Positions 23,977-37,523 of a stretch of DNA of 64,000 nucleotides are shown here, one piece after another (position 1 is the first letter of the stretch; the number at the start of each line of letters is the position of its first letter). The stretch spans positions 3,062,001 to 3,126,000 of the forward strand of contig NC_134686.1 in assembly GCF_024713945.1 (NCBI RefSeq), written 5' to 3'. The stretch comes from Dermatophagoides farinae. Taxonomy: Eukaryota > Arthropoda > Arachnida > Sarcoptiformes > Pyroglyphidae. Both the position numbers and the translations under genes were made by a program. Below the pieces are notes generated by a model that saw nothing but the letters and a program-made list of their open reading frames with translations, was not told the DNA's origin and did not search any database.

Positions 23977-26221
23977 TTAACGACCTAACATTGTATGTCG
24001 TTTCATATGCAATGACAGATGATCGCTTCGTGAAAATGCCCGTTCACAAAGTTGACATTGAAATGGCCGATCACCGGTATGTTTACGAAAATGTCTGGTC
24101 AACTCATCAGATCGAGCAAATTTCCAGCCACAACCTTTCCAGCTACATTGATACGGTTTCTCACCGGTATGTGTGCGTAGATGTGCTTTTAGATGTGAAC
24201 TTTTGGAATAGGTTTTCGTACAGCCATCATAATTGCAAACATGTTGCGTAACTTTTTTCTTTCCACTTGCTTTACGTCCACGACGACTTTTACCGGCCGG
24301 TGTTTGCGGCTGTAATGATGGTATTAGTTGACCATTCTCATTGATCATCGTCAGCAATAGATTCGATGCTGTTTTGGCCTGTTTAGATTTCGGACCACGT
24401 CTTCCACGACCAGTTTGTTTCACAGTGTGTGTTCCATTCGTCGTATAGATTGTATTGATACCGATTTGCATCAATAGCTGTGTGTTTGATGATTGCATCA
24501 ATACTTTTGATTGATTTACAAGCTGTGGCGGTGATGTTGGTGGTGTCACTAATGATGAGCTAATTGTTGTGTAATTGATCGAATTATTACAATGTCCTTG
24601 ATTATCGGCGTAATAACCATTTGTGTTCAATTGATGATGAGCATGTTGCGAATAAAGTTGTTGTTGACTTGTTTGATCTTCACGAATAATCAATTGCGAT
24701 TGAGATTGACTTTCTTGGCCAACAATGATTGATGATAAATGATTGATGCATGAATTTTTTGGACTATGAAGCATTTGCGAATTATTCACCATATCAACTG
24801 AATAATTATAACCAGATGCTATGTATTCATTTGTTGCTGTTGTCGATGCTGCGGTGGTGGTGGTCGCTGCAGCTGCAGTTGTGGTTGAGGCAACACTTGA
24901 CTGATCAAGATGATGGATACCGGAACCGGTAATCATTTCGCCTGTACCAAATTGATGGTTATTACTATTCGTATAATATGAATCAGTTTGCTTATGTTGT
25001 TGGTGATGATTATGATGATGAGCATTCGGATATGACGATTGTATAGCATTGTTATTGTTTGGTGATGATGGTGGTGATATTTGTTGATTCGATCCATTTG
25101 TAACATTGGCTACAAATGCTGTCGATTCATTTGGATTGATCCAATATGCTTGTGTTGATCCTGTTCCTGTTGATCCATATTGATGATGGTGATGATGATG
25201 ATTATAATAGATGCTATCCAATGAGATGCCTTCATTATTGTTTAGATCGCTATTATTTGATGCAGAATTCTTATCCGTTTGTTGATGGTGGTGGTGTTGT
25301 TGTGTTTCAACATTAATTTCGCCATCATTATTGTGTGGCCATAGACCATAAGATGAATGATCCAAATTGTTTGCAAAATAAATCTCACCATTCACTGGTG
25401 GTGATGATTTTCGTGTCGTTGTCGATGTCGGTGAAATTGATTTCAATGCATATGATCCATGATGATGATGATTATATGGTGATGATGAATATTCACATTG
25501 CTGTTGCTGTGATTGTTGTTGTTGTTCCATTGGTGGTGTTGGTGCAGAATTTGTTGTTGTTGGTGATAATTTTTGTAACGTTGTCGCTGTTGTTTGTTGT
25601 GGTAATTGAAAATAATCATTTGTATCATTCGGATGACCATAGCCAGATTGATCATAATAATTGGAATGGTTTTGATGATGTAAATGATATTGTTCATGTT
25701 GAGGATAGCTATCATACACAAGCATCGTATCATGATGATTATGATGATGATGATGATGATGATGATACATTTCGGTTGTTGTATTGGCATTGTCGGTTTC
25801 TGTTGGACTATTTGTTGTATTATACATCACTTGTTCATCATTTGTCGTATTTGTTGTCGATGTTGTAGTTGTGGCTGTGTTTGATGGTGAATGATGGTTG
25901 TTGTTCATCAAGGTAAACTGAAATTGTCCATTATCGTTGGATGGCAACGATGGTTGTGGCGGCAGGATGACGCTCTCAATATCTTGCCACATCTATGAAT
26001 TCAAGATTTAAATTTATTTTTTTTTCAATTCAATCTATAATCTATAATTCAGTAATTGAAATCTAAAAACTTACATCTGAAATTTCGTTAATACTGTTCG
26101 TTTGAATCGATTTGGAAAATTTAGTACCTATCGATGAGGAAGATGTTGAATTAGTCGCTTGATGATGATGGTGGTTATGATGATGATGATGAATTTGATG
26201 ATGAGATAATATTGAAATCAT
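23977..26221 (-). CDS. Kruppel-like zinc-finger transcription factor (KLF4/5-like)
   Basis: Sequence-specific nuclear regulator binding GC/CACC boxes. Exons 26221-26075 and 25992-23977 (82-nt intron, GTAAGT donor) give 720 aa. Three C-terminal C2H2 fingers (about residues 633-715) have the KLF signature: Cys-x4-Cys, Cys-x4-Cys, Cys-x2-Cys; TGEKP/TGDRP linkers; and recognition helices [25 protein letters not shown] and [13 protein letters not shown]. Just before them is a basic Gly/Arg/Lys segment. The second finger ([12 protein letters not shown]) and third finger favour the KLF1/2/4/5 branch; in flies the nearest would be dar1. The rest is low complexity, rich in His, Gln, Asn, Ser and Thr, with [12 protein letters not shown] opening exon 2. 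The ATG at 26221 follows an in-frame stop, but a further upstream exon using an acceptor near 26258 is possible. It stands alone beside a large desert. Confidence 0.88.
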
Positions 26222-29200
26222 TTGTTCCAGTATTTTTACAAAGAAAATGATGATGATGATCTATTTCACATACATCTGATAGAAAATCCAATACTTGCAT
26301 CAAATTCGATGTTAACATGAAATTCAAACAAACTCGGTTATTTTTTTTTTAACGACGTTCAGATGATGGTCTTTGTCTCGATCGAAGCTAAACAACACTG
26401 AATAAATGACCAAACAAACTCTAACATTTCGATTGAAGATGAGAGGTTTATGCAGCTAACAATCTGATTATCTTCACACACACACACAAACTCACGCGCA
26501 GTACAGGTTTTTTTCTATCAACAAACACACAAACTGTTAATACATGATGATAGTGAGAGAGGTGTGGTTAAAGGCGGTTCATATCTCTTGTTCATCATTG
26601 GCAAAGGTAGATCTTAGTAGGCGGTGTCATTTTGGTTATTCTCTTTGATTATTCGTAATGAGTATACTCATGACATTTTGTATGATGATGGTGATAATAA
26701 AATGCAGTCATATAACCTGTCCTATTCATTTGTGTCATGCATCCATGCTATTTTTTTTTTTTTTTTTTATTTTTTATTTTTGTTTTTGTTATCGTTGTTG
26801 TATGGAATTCATTTATTATATTATCATGTACAATGACAAAAGAGAAAGAGTGGATTTTTGAATCTATTCTATACCATCATGATGATCAGACGATGATTAC
26901 CATGCAAAATAGGGGGTAGACAATCATGATGATAATAATGATCATTATTATCATCCATATATTACTGCTCATGTTGTTTATTGTTGTTGTTGTTAGTTCA
27001 TTAATTTTTGTCTATTCTTGTTACATAGGCTTTATTTTTTTTCATTTTTTCATTTTGTTTTTGTTACACAATTCCTATGATGGTCGAACCAGTTGAAGGA
27101 CATGAGTTTATTAAATAATTTTTTGGTAGCATTTACATGTGTATGATGTTTTCTTTGAATTTTAATTCATTCATATATGACTTGGCGTGCTGTACAAAGA
27201 CTAGAATGTTGATTAAATTATTGGAAATTGATTTTATTTAGTTAAAGTAAAACACTTTGAATTTTAATGGCTATTTATTTGTGATAATATAATGATGATA
27301 TAATCAACACATCCGGTCTAAATCTAATCAAAACAATTTAAAGATGGATCATGAAATTTCGTGATTTTCAATTTAATTGATTATTAATTGCTATGGTGTG
27401 AATGTGTTTCTGGGGGGTGATAATGATGATGGCCATCATAAGACATGACCATAAAATCATCATCATCACCTTTGTTGATGAATGATGAATCCAATCGAAT
27501 TAAATCATGACTAAAGTTTGAAAAATAAAACGAAAAAAAAAATTTCTTCGGTTTTTTAATCTTTGATTTATTTATTAGGAAATGATTTTTGGTTATTCAC
27601 ACTCTACAATATAGTTGTTTAATTTATGTTTATGTTTGCCAAGTAACAACAGCAACAAACAGACAACAACAACAACAACAACAAATGCTGAATCTAAATC
27701 AATATTGTTTTGAATGGATCCAATTGATCGAAACCATTTTTTTTCTGACCGGCCAATCATCACTAATACCAGAAACGTAAAAAAAATCGATTATTTGTCA
27801 TCGAATTAGTTATTCAGTTGGCCGAGGTAACGATCTATTAGATTTGTCTATTTAATTCGTGATTTGAGCCGCCTTTTTTTTCCTTGTGGTTGTTGGTTAG
27901 CCTCAACACACATTGATCTAACAGAAATAAATTCAGAATTGGCCTGCGGTGATATACACTGTATGTTCAGAGAATCAATAAGAAAATGAATTGAAATTGA
28001 ACGAAAATGAAAAAAAACGAGAGATTGATATTTGGAGCATCTGCTTTTTTTATTGCGTTTTTTTAGTTCTTGTTGTTCATTTTGATGAACATCACTGTTC
28101 ATTTCATTTCTTTTGGCCAAGACTCCCCTTGGTCTGTTTATCTCGTTTTTTTTTACATGTGATGTGTGTTTAATAATCGCATCGATGATGTGGCACGTGG
28201 ATAAATTAGTGGACCAAATGGTCGTTTGATTTTAGTTTTTTGTCTTCCTGTTTTTCTTTCATATTTTTTCGGATCGATCATTATGATGATGATGCGTGAT
28301 ACATCTTTGATTCCATGTTTTCGTAGATACCATTAATGTAATTAATAATTTTTGCAACCAAATAAAAATGATGCATCCAAAAGCAACAACGAAAAAAAAA
28401 CTCATATGGTGCTCGTAATATAATAGATGCCATAAATGGCTGTTGTTGCTAGTTCAATTTGATCCATAATCATAATTGTTTTTTTTCTGAGTTGAGTTAA
28501 AACCAACCAGCTTACATCGATGGCCAACTGCTGTGTTTGTGTGCCAATCAGGTAATCTGGTGCTTTTTTTGTGGTGTTCATCATCATCATCATCACATCA
28601 CACAGACACAAGGTATAACTCATGAAACGAAAAAGAAAAAAAAAATTCATTTCACGAAATTCGAGTTTTTCTTTTTTCGATATAATCAGCAACGAAAAAT
28701 GATTATTATGACGATGATGACATGATGCGATGACAGACAAGAATTTCAATCCATTTTTTTCTGAACTTTATTTTCTGTCACAACAGCAATTTCAAAAAAA
28801 AAAAAAAATAAAAATAAACGATATTCATCAAATGATTAAAGGTCAAAGGACCCAACATATACGATGATGACCATCAATCAAATGATTACAATAAAAGCCA
28901 TAAATGTTTTTTTTTGTTCAAAAAAAAAAAAAATATTTTATGCATATTCAGTTAATCTATATCTATACAAGATATCGTTGAATTTTCGAAATCAATAAAT
29001 TTTTAGATTATCCTTAGTTTTTTTTTCAATCGATCGTATATCTTTTTGTGGTTATTTTCATTGCAAATGGCATTGGATCGAAATGAATTTTCCACTTTAA
29101 TTCAATGAAAACAAAACACTTTCATTTACACATGAAAGTTATTGGCATTTACCGGATTTATCGTCTCGTTTGTTCAAAAAAACCTGTCAATTGAATCATG

Positions 29201-30718
29201 TAAGACAACAACGGCAGCATCAACATCAATATGTCGAAATTAGAATTGATGATATGATTGTGAGTGCTTCTGGTGTTCATCCACTTTACCTATTACTTGG
29301 GTGCTTGATGCATGAGATATGATGATGATGATGATGATGATGGTGTTGATGATGAAGATGCGAATCACGATCTTTAAGACATTTCCATCATCATCATCAA
29401 TAATAAACAATTCTTAAATTGACCAACACGATGTTGACCAACATTTTTGGTGTTGGTGTTTTTTGGTTTGATAATCATTATGATGATGATTATATCAATG
29501 CAAATGTCTATTATGGACACTTGTTTATAAACATGCACAAACACAAACACACACTTGAGCCATGAATGAATGTATATATGATGTGTAATTTTTCTAAAAG
29601 CAAACTTTTCTCCATTCAATTCATATTGTATATTAAACTATTGGCAAACTAAAACAGATGAATGATTATTACGATCCATTCATATCAATTGATTAATGAT
29701 TTCTAATTTAAGCTCACGGCAGATTAGCTATACATTGCTGCTAATTCTTCTTAGTTTATCCGACTTGATGACAGCTTGATCATTTATCTGATTTGATATG
29801 ATTAAGATGTATAATCCAAACGAGATGACAACGATGACTACTACTTATCTTTATCATAAACTCATAAGATCAGATAAGAATCGGACTGTTGTATGACCAG
29901 AAAAAAATGAATGTCATTATTATTATCATTGGATCGCCAACTCATATTCATTTTTTATTGTATGTAAGATCATATAATGAAAAATAAATTGGCCTGCCCG
30001 AATCTCAAGTCGGTGTGTTTGATTTAATTTTTCTTCATTTTTTTCTGGATTTCTTGATTATTGTTCCAATTATGAACATTGTTTCTATCGAAATGATTAA
30101 TCTGCATGAATTATGGCCATCATAAGAATGATTATTCAATGAGTGCAAAAAACAAAACATACTAATTAAACTTTAGCTACTGCTACTGATACACTTTTGA
30201 AAACATCTTTTTCATCACTATTGTTTGTTGGCAAATAATAAATGGCCAAATGTTTTTTTTGTTTGTTTGTTCCAGTTGATGAAATGACCAAAATGTTCAT
30301 AATCAAAAGACAAGATGGAAATCTCATACAGTTTTTGCATTGTGTGTATCGATATGGAATCTTAATTTCTTTTCATTTGATTTGTTTTTTGTTATGTTTT
30401 TTTTTCTATGATTTATGAATGTAATCAAAAATAATTTTCTCAATCGATCCAAATGAGAGAAAAAAAACAATCATGTTCATTTTCTTTTTGATTGCAGTCA
30501 GATGTGTGTCTCAAATACAGAAAAAAAAATCTCTAGTTAATCATTCAAAATTTGAATTTGCAATGTATGAAATAGGAAAAAAAATTTGTTTTTCTAGAGT
30601 ATTAAATTCATTTTCTTTTTGTTTTGTTTTCATTCAAACAACAATCCAGGATTATCATCAACAAAATTCATAAGAAATGTATTACAATCATCATCATAAT
30701 AATAAATTTGGATTAAAC

Positions 30719-30739
30719 CACACACACACACACACACAC
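30719..30739. repeat. (CA)n microsatellite
   Basis: Perfect CA tract of about ten units in the gene desert. Confidence 0.85.
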
Positions 30740-32766
30740 GCATATTTAGTGCTAAACAAAAACAAAAATAAAGAAATGCTTATGCATTGCTTTAGGCTAT
30801 TAGCGGTTTCCGTATATGCACACACACACACACACACCATTCGGTAACATCAATGTGTGATACCCTCTCATATATATACTTTATGATGAGAAAATTTCAA
30901 TGTAGCTAAAATGTATTTTTTTGCCATGTTTTTGATGATGATAATAATAATACGTGAAGCACACCATAATTTACCAGATTAAAGACAATTTTTTTTCTGT
31001 TGTTATTGCTGTATAATATGTTGAACATGAATTGTTTTATAATGATCAAATAGATCGATATAATGACCACAATCCTTCGATTTGTAATTGATTTTTTTTG
31101 GATTGAATAAATTAATCAACACTGATGAACGATCAAAGATCTAAACAAATAAAACAACAAAAACAATCAAGGTAGTGGTTGTGTACTCGTGTGATGATGT
31201 TGATGATGATGTTGATGAGTTGTTTCTCATAAAATAAATTTTTTTTCCACACAAAAAAATAGTTGTCATTTACCATGGATGTTTGCATTCACAATTGAAT
31301 TATTACCTGTTGTTGTTATTATTATTGGTCGATTCGTGTGTGTTTTTGTTTATACATAGAATTTTGGCTTACATACAAACATACGATCATTGTCCTTGAT
31401 CATATTTTTCTCTGTTCTTATACTTTGGCTGTTTGTATTCATTCATTATGACACAAGGATTTTTACAGTCTTTCAAACATATATTGATTTGAAGAATAAA
31501 GATGATGATGATGATGATGATGGATCCAAGGACATTTATGTTGTGTGAACACTTGTGACGATTTCCAATTTGATGATAGTTGTGACGATGATGGTCAAGG
31601 TGGCCATACTACTACTGATGATGGTGTGTGTGGTCTTATTTTGTTTCTTGATGTTTAATATAATGATGATGATGTCCAAGTGGAGCAATGTAAATATTGA
31701 CGAAACTAATTCGCATCCAATCCATACATCCCCATCCATCTAGATTTGCTTTGTCGGTGTTTTTTTTTTTATTTATTCATTTGAATTTTAAAATTTTCCA
31801 TTTTCAAAGATGACTCAAAGATAATGTAAATCATCATTTTAATTAATTAATCATCGAACAGTGCTACTACCATGATGACTGCACAAAAAAAAATACAGAA
31901 AATGATTTGTTAATCATGCTACCTGTGATGTGTTAGAAGCCAATGAACAAATATTGTCCCAATCAAGCCATTTCGTTAATGTGAATAATTTTCTTTTTTT
32001 TAAGTCTGGTGGCCAATAGTTTTTTCTTCGCTCTTTTCCTCGTTTGATGTTCAACAAACAAACAGCCATTGATTTTTAAATCTTTGAATATTTTTTCTTT
32101 TTTTTTAATTCTCAAAACAAAACAGAAAACACACAGGTCTTTGCACAAAGTACGATGTATGTTTTTTTTTGCAGGCAATTTCTTTGACAAGTGTGCAACA
32201 CGCAAACACATTTCAAGGTGCGATTATCTTTGTTGTTGTTCAGGTCTTTTGCTTGGTTTGTTAGTTGGTGATTAATTGGCTTTGGGAAAACATACCGTAA
32301 AAGAATGATCCTGCTGCCGGTGATGGTGTACACATCATGCAACACATTGGTTTTTTTTGCATCAGAGGTGCTTTTTTCTTCGTGGATTTCATCTTACTAA
32401 ATATAAGTGAATGGACTCTGTGGCTATAGTGAAGACCACATGCAGATAGATAGCTTCGACCTAAACAGGTAACTCTTGGTATGATTCGTGTATGTAACCC
32501 TGTCATGTTTTTTTTTCGTTTTCTGTTACCTGTCTGGTTAGGATGTTCGACTTATTAAAATGATAATAATCAAATTCATTTTTTCTGTTGTTGTTTCTGT
32601 TTTTTTGTTGTTGTTTTTGTTGTTAAGATATTCCTGACTTATTCGTGGTCATTTGTCGGTCGGTCAATTATTTGAGAAAAAATGGCCAGTTATGCAAAAT
32701 ATTTTTTCTTGACCGTTTTTTTGTGATATATTGTTTTCTTGTTTTTTCGTTTTTTATGATTATTTT

Positions 32767-32791
32767 TTGTTTTGTTTTGTTTTGTTTTGTT
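32767..32791. repeat. (TTTTG)n microsatellite
   Basis: About five tandem copies of a TTTTG pentamer in the desert. Confidence 0.8.
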
Positions 32792-34439
32792 TCCACTACG
32801 AGAATTGATTGGATCATCAAAATCCAGTTCTTAGTCCGGCTAAACTTTTAATTTTTGATTTTTTTTTTTTGATTTGAAGCCGACATTCTCTTATAGCATC
32901 AGTACACAGCAGGAGTTACGATTTAATTCCAATCAAATCAATGCAATGGTACAAAATACATTTTTTTTTGTTGTTATTTTTACCGAAAATAACAACAAAA
33001 AAAAGAATCTTCTGGATGGAAAAAATTGATGAGATTATGATTATGGTATTGATTTTTGATAGACGTCCATATGTTCGTGTGATCTCAATTTTTTCCGTAG
33101 TCTTTGTCATTGCATAAAGAGACATATTTCAGTTTCATTGCCAAGATATATGAGATTAAATCTTGAAATTTTTAGCAAAAACTTTATCAGATTGAGGAAT
33201 TTTTTTCACCTCAAATCTTTGAAGAACCAGTGGAATTAAATCTAATTGACAAGTGAATTGATAGATTCTCGAGCCATTCGACCAACAATAAAAAAAAAAT
33301 ACTTGCCAATTGATGAATATAGTAAAATAATCGTAGGAATCGATGACAAGCTGGATAATTTATTAATGATATTTGTATATCGAAATTATTAATGAAAAAT
33401 TGACCATCATTTTTCCTCTCAATCGAAATTGATCATTCCCTATATTTTTTGTGACCATATTTGGACATTCGAAGAAGAAATATATACTAAAAGGAACTAA
33501 TGATTACGATTTTTTTTACTACACACAGCAAGAAAGTGTCGTGTTATTGTTGATTTTTTGTTTTTTTGACTGAAAGAAGTAGAATATTCCTTTACAATAT
33601 ATAATTTATCTTTTTTCTATCTCGATTTTCAAAATGGTTCCTTATTTACGATGAATAATGATTTTCGATGATATAGTGATGATATTTACCATGGCGGTGG
33701 TCCTGGTATAAGCCCCATTCATACATTATGATCATTACAAATATGTGGCACTGTATAGAGTGATGACTAGACCTAAAAATCCTCATCATGTTGATGATGA
33801 TCAGATCTAGGACAATCATTTTTCAATGATTGTTATGCGATTGCAATTAGGGATGCTTTGATATGCCGTTGTTATGTATTGCATCTATTGTATTCGATTT
33901 TTAACAAATGTCCATGTCGACCACTTTCTTGTGATTAATTGTGTGCAAATATTACCATTTATTTACCATATTATTATTATTCATCAATTATTATAATAGA
34001 TGAATGATGATAATAGATCTCATATCAAGGACAGCCATCGATTGATCTCCATCTTGATGAGCTGATGATACTTTGTTCATCGTAGAGATTTCTTATTTGA
34101 ATGGATCCTTGCTGTTCAACAATTGCTTTAAGATACCACCAAGTGTGATTTTGTCCATGTAGTAAATATGTTTACTAATTTGTTTTTTATTTGTTTATAT
34201 TCGTTATTCGTTATTTTAGGTTTTAAATTTTCTATTATTTTTCTTATGTTTCTCATTGATGGCTATGATTATCTTTCGTTCATTGTGTATATAAGAAAAT
34301 GATACAATTTATTTTCAGCACCGGGATTTTCTCCAAATATTCATTCATTCGTTCATTCATTCAATTGAATTGAATAATTGTTTATTTTGTGATGAATTAT
34401 CAGAGATATTATGTTCCAGATATGGATACCAATATTACT

Positions 34440-34474
34440 AGTGTGTGTGTGTGTCTGTGTGTGTGTGTGTGTGT
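34440..34474. repeat. (GT)n microsatellite, interrupted
   Basis: GT dinucleotide tract of about 34 bp with one CT interruption. Confidence 0.85.
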
Positions 34475-36930
34475 TAATCAATTAGCATTCACTGTTTTTT
34501 TTTGTGCATCCACATGGGTAATGATAGCGAATAAAAAGCGTATCCGATCTCTATCTTTCTGTTTAGGTCTTTTTTCCATGTAAAAAAAATGCCTGTGGAT
34601 TTTATTTAGCTTTCATTGAATCATTGAAAACAATCTCAATGATTCTGTGACCAATTTTTCTTTGGTTGTCTGTTTGGCTATATTCAGCAAAATGAGCTCA
34701 AGAGAAAAAAAATGATTACCGATTTCAGACCGAAAATGATTTGAAAATTAATTCTTTCAAAGGTTTTTCTTTTCTGGCTATCTCCTTAAAGATGCTTTAG
34801 TAATCTTCACTGACATATAGCAAATGAATATCAAATCGAAATTATCTTAGCTATCAGATAGAATATAAGTAGATGATGATGGTGAGATTAAATGAGATTT
34901 TGAAAAAAGCTTCTGTGTTTCTAAGTAGCCGAATAAATGCTATGCTGTTTGTATGACCAGATAGCACCTTGTATATGCCATCATATGTAGATGTTATTTA
35001 CTCATTTAGAGGGTATGTACAGATTAGATGATTGAGAAATGGACACAAAAATCGAATATCGTAAGGTTAAATCGTGATTATCATTCCTATTTACCATTGT
35101 CATTAATTATACAACTTTTCCTCTGAAATCTAAACAACAACAACCTGTGATCATCAAAAACATGTAAAATTTTGTTTAGACCAAACGAATGTGAACAACA
35201 TTTAATTAGTTAATGTGTGATTTGTGATTTTTTACTTCATTGGTAGCCAAATTGTGTTTGCGTTGGTCTATTGATCGATCGAGATCAACACGAAACGTGT
35301 CGGATCCATTTATATTTGTTGTTATTATTTGGCAGATCAATCGATGAAAATAGCAAAATAATCGAATTGGATGGATATAACAAATTTAAAGCAGCGTAAA
35401 AGCGATTTATCAGCAAACCAAATCAACCAATTTATTGATTGACGTTTAAGCAAACGAAATTTTGCAGTCCATAGTTTGTTTTTTCTGTATTTTATGACAC
35501 TTTTTTTTCTCGAAACCCCATTTTCGATGCTATTGTTGTCATCCGGAACAATCAGATTTGAAGTAGCCGAATAGTTCATTGGCTTTATTTTTAGTTTTTT
35601 AAACATTAAAAATAATTATCATCATCATCATAATCATATATACCTGTTTGTTTGCAAATGTAATGACAATAATAGTTGGTAATATTTGTACCGGGTAAAT
35701 AATGACCAGAAAAAAAATGAATAATGAACCTGTACCTGTATGGCACATGTGTGACCCAACGACCGGATGTTTGTCTATAAATACAACCAAAATCAAATGA
35801 GTGTCTGCATTTTTGTCATTTGTTTCTCTTTTTTTTCTCATCATTGACCATACGATTGATGGTTTAGATGATGTTGTATTGATGAGAACGATTAACTACA
35901 GGTGACATTATCACCTTAGGAGAGCTAAAATGAATGAATGAATGAATGAATAGATCTCTTGATGTGTAAAATTGTGAATGACAAAAGTCTTGATTGTCCT
36001 TGTTTCTAATTTTAACAAAACAACAATTCACATTGATAGAGGGGGAGAAATTGTGAAAAAATCAATATTGACTCAATGTTGATGTTGATGTTGATGGTTT
36101 CTAGCCATCATCATCATAAACAACAACAACAACAACAACAGCAATGGCTACAACGGAACAACCAATCAATTGTGTTTGTTCAACCATCATCATTGAAAAT
36201 TTCGACAACATACAACATTTCGCGGACAGCGAACTTGGCCATTTCGATGTTTTGTTTTGCCGCTTGTTGTAGTATCTGCAGTACATAGGGTTTTAATTAC
36301 CGATGACAAATATCCTACCAGATTTCATTCACACATTTTCTTTTGCCTGAGTTTTCATTGAGAGTTTTTTTTTCTTCAAAATAAAGAATCTATGTATGTA
36401 TTTCATATTTTGTTATAATAACTTTTCAAAGAAAATGATGAAATTTCCTTGTCTTTCCTTTTTCTTTATTGTTGTTATTGTGTGTGACTATAGCTTGCCG
36501 GCATCATCATCGATAATGGCCAAAGATGACAGCTTCAATTAGATGGTTTGATTTATGATCATTTCTACCATGATGCTTATTGGATTTTTATTGGATCAAT
36601 TCATTCATACCAGACAGAGATGATAGATGTAGATTGAACAAGTGGTGATCGAATCAATGATTATTGTATGTCTTGTGTCTGTATCTGTTGTGGTTATATT
36701 TTATGCATGTTTTTAGTCAAGATTTATTAAACTTATGAGATATGACCATACATAATAACGATATGAATCGAAGATGGTTGTGATCTCGTTTTTTCTTCGA
36801 TTTTTTCATCTTCATCTTTCTCTATTTCTCTCTGTATGGTGTATGGCAATATATTTTCAACTTCATTCAATTGTAGTTGGCTAGATCATGATTATGATTA
36901 CGATTATGATGAAGATTCATAGGTGATTTA

Positions 36931-36949
36931 TGTGTGTGTGTGTGTGTGT
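36931..36949. repeat. (TG)n microsatellite
   Basis: Perfect TG tract of about nine units. Confidence 0.85.
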
Positions 36950-37500
36950 CTGCTTGATTAAGACATCCAACTATCATCATCATCATCATTGAGGTACATT
37001 GGTTTCATTTTCTTTGTGAATTTTTTTTTAGCAAAAAAAAAATAAACGATTTCTGTCATTGATCATGCTGATCTGATTAACTTTACCGATGATGTAGTGG
37101 ATTTTTTTTTCTCTCTTTATTGTGGTTGTGATTATTATGATTATTATTAAAGTTTTTTAAATTGCAATTTTAATATGAAAAATTTGCTCAATCATCATTG
37201 TTGAATTTTTTAAGGAACAAATCTCTCATTTTTTTCATCTTACTGAAATTGATGATGATGATGATGAATATGATGATTATATAGGGTTTTAGAAGCAAAA
37301 AAAAAAGGGATTTTCCATTCTATGACAGATCATCATCATCATCATCATCAGCAGCGATGATTATGTCATTTGTGATTTTTCTACCTGTCCAAATATCTGA
37401 TCCAATCTTTCGAAATGAAATTGAAACAATTTCTTTTCTCTCTATCTCTATATTTATATACGACTTGTTACAATTTTTTTTTCTCTATGTTTGTGAGTAT

Positions 37501-37523
37501 CCGCCGCCGCCACCGCCGCCGCC
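37501..37523. repeat. (CCG)n-rich trinucleotide tract
   Basis: Seven CCG-type triplets with one CCA interruption, by far the most GC-rich short patch in this AT-rich desert. It is followed directly by a CA run. Confidence 0.85.

Noticed and set aside
25335-25868. 177-codon plus-strand frame across KLF exon 2
   Set aside because: Antisense of the His/Asn/Gln-rich KLF region; composed of Asp, Met, Ile and Val from GAT repeats.
26752-26768. Long T runs as possible retrotransposon tails
   Set aside because: No adjacent reverse-transcriptase or SINE-like sequence and no target-site duplication visible; poly-T is common across this window.
34658-34682. TCTTTGGTTGTCTG resembling the start of miR-9
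   Set aside because: Diverges after about ten bases and no complementary arm of a hairpin was seen nearby.
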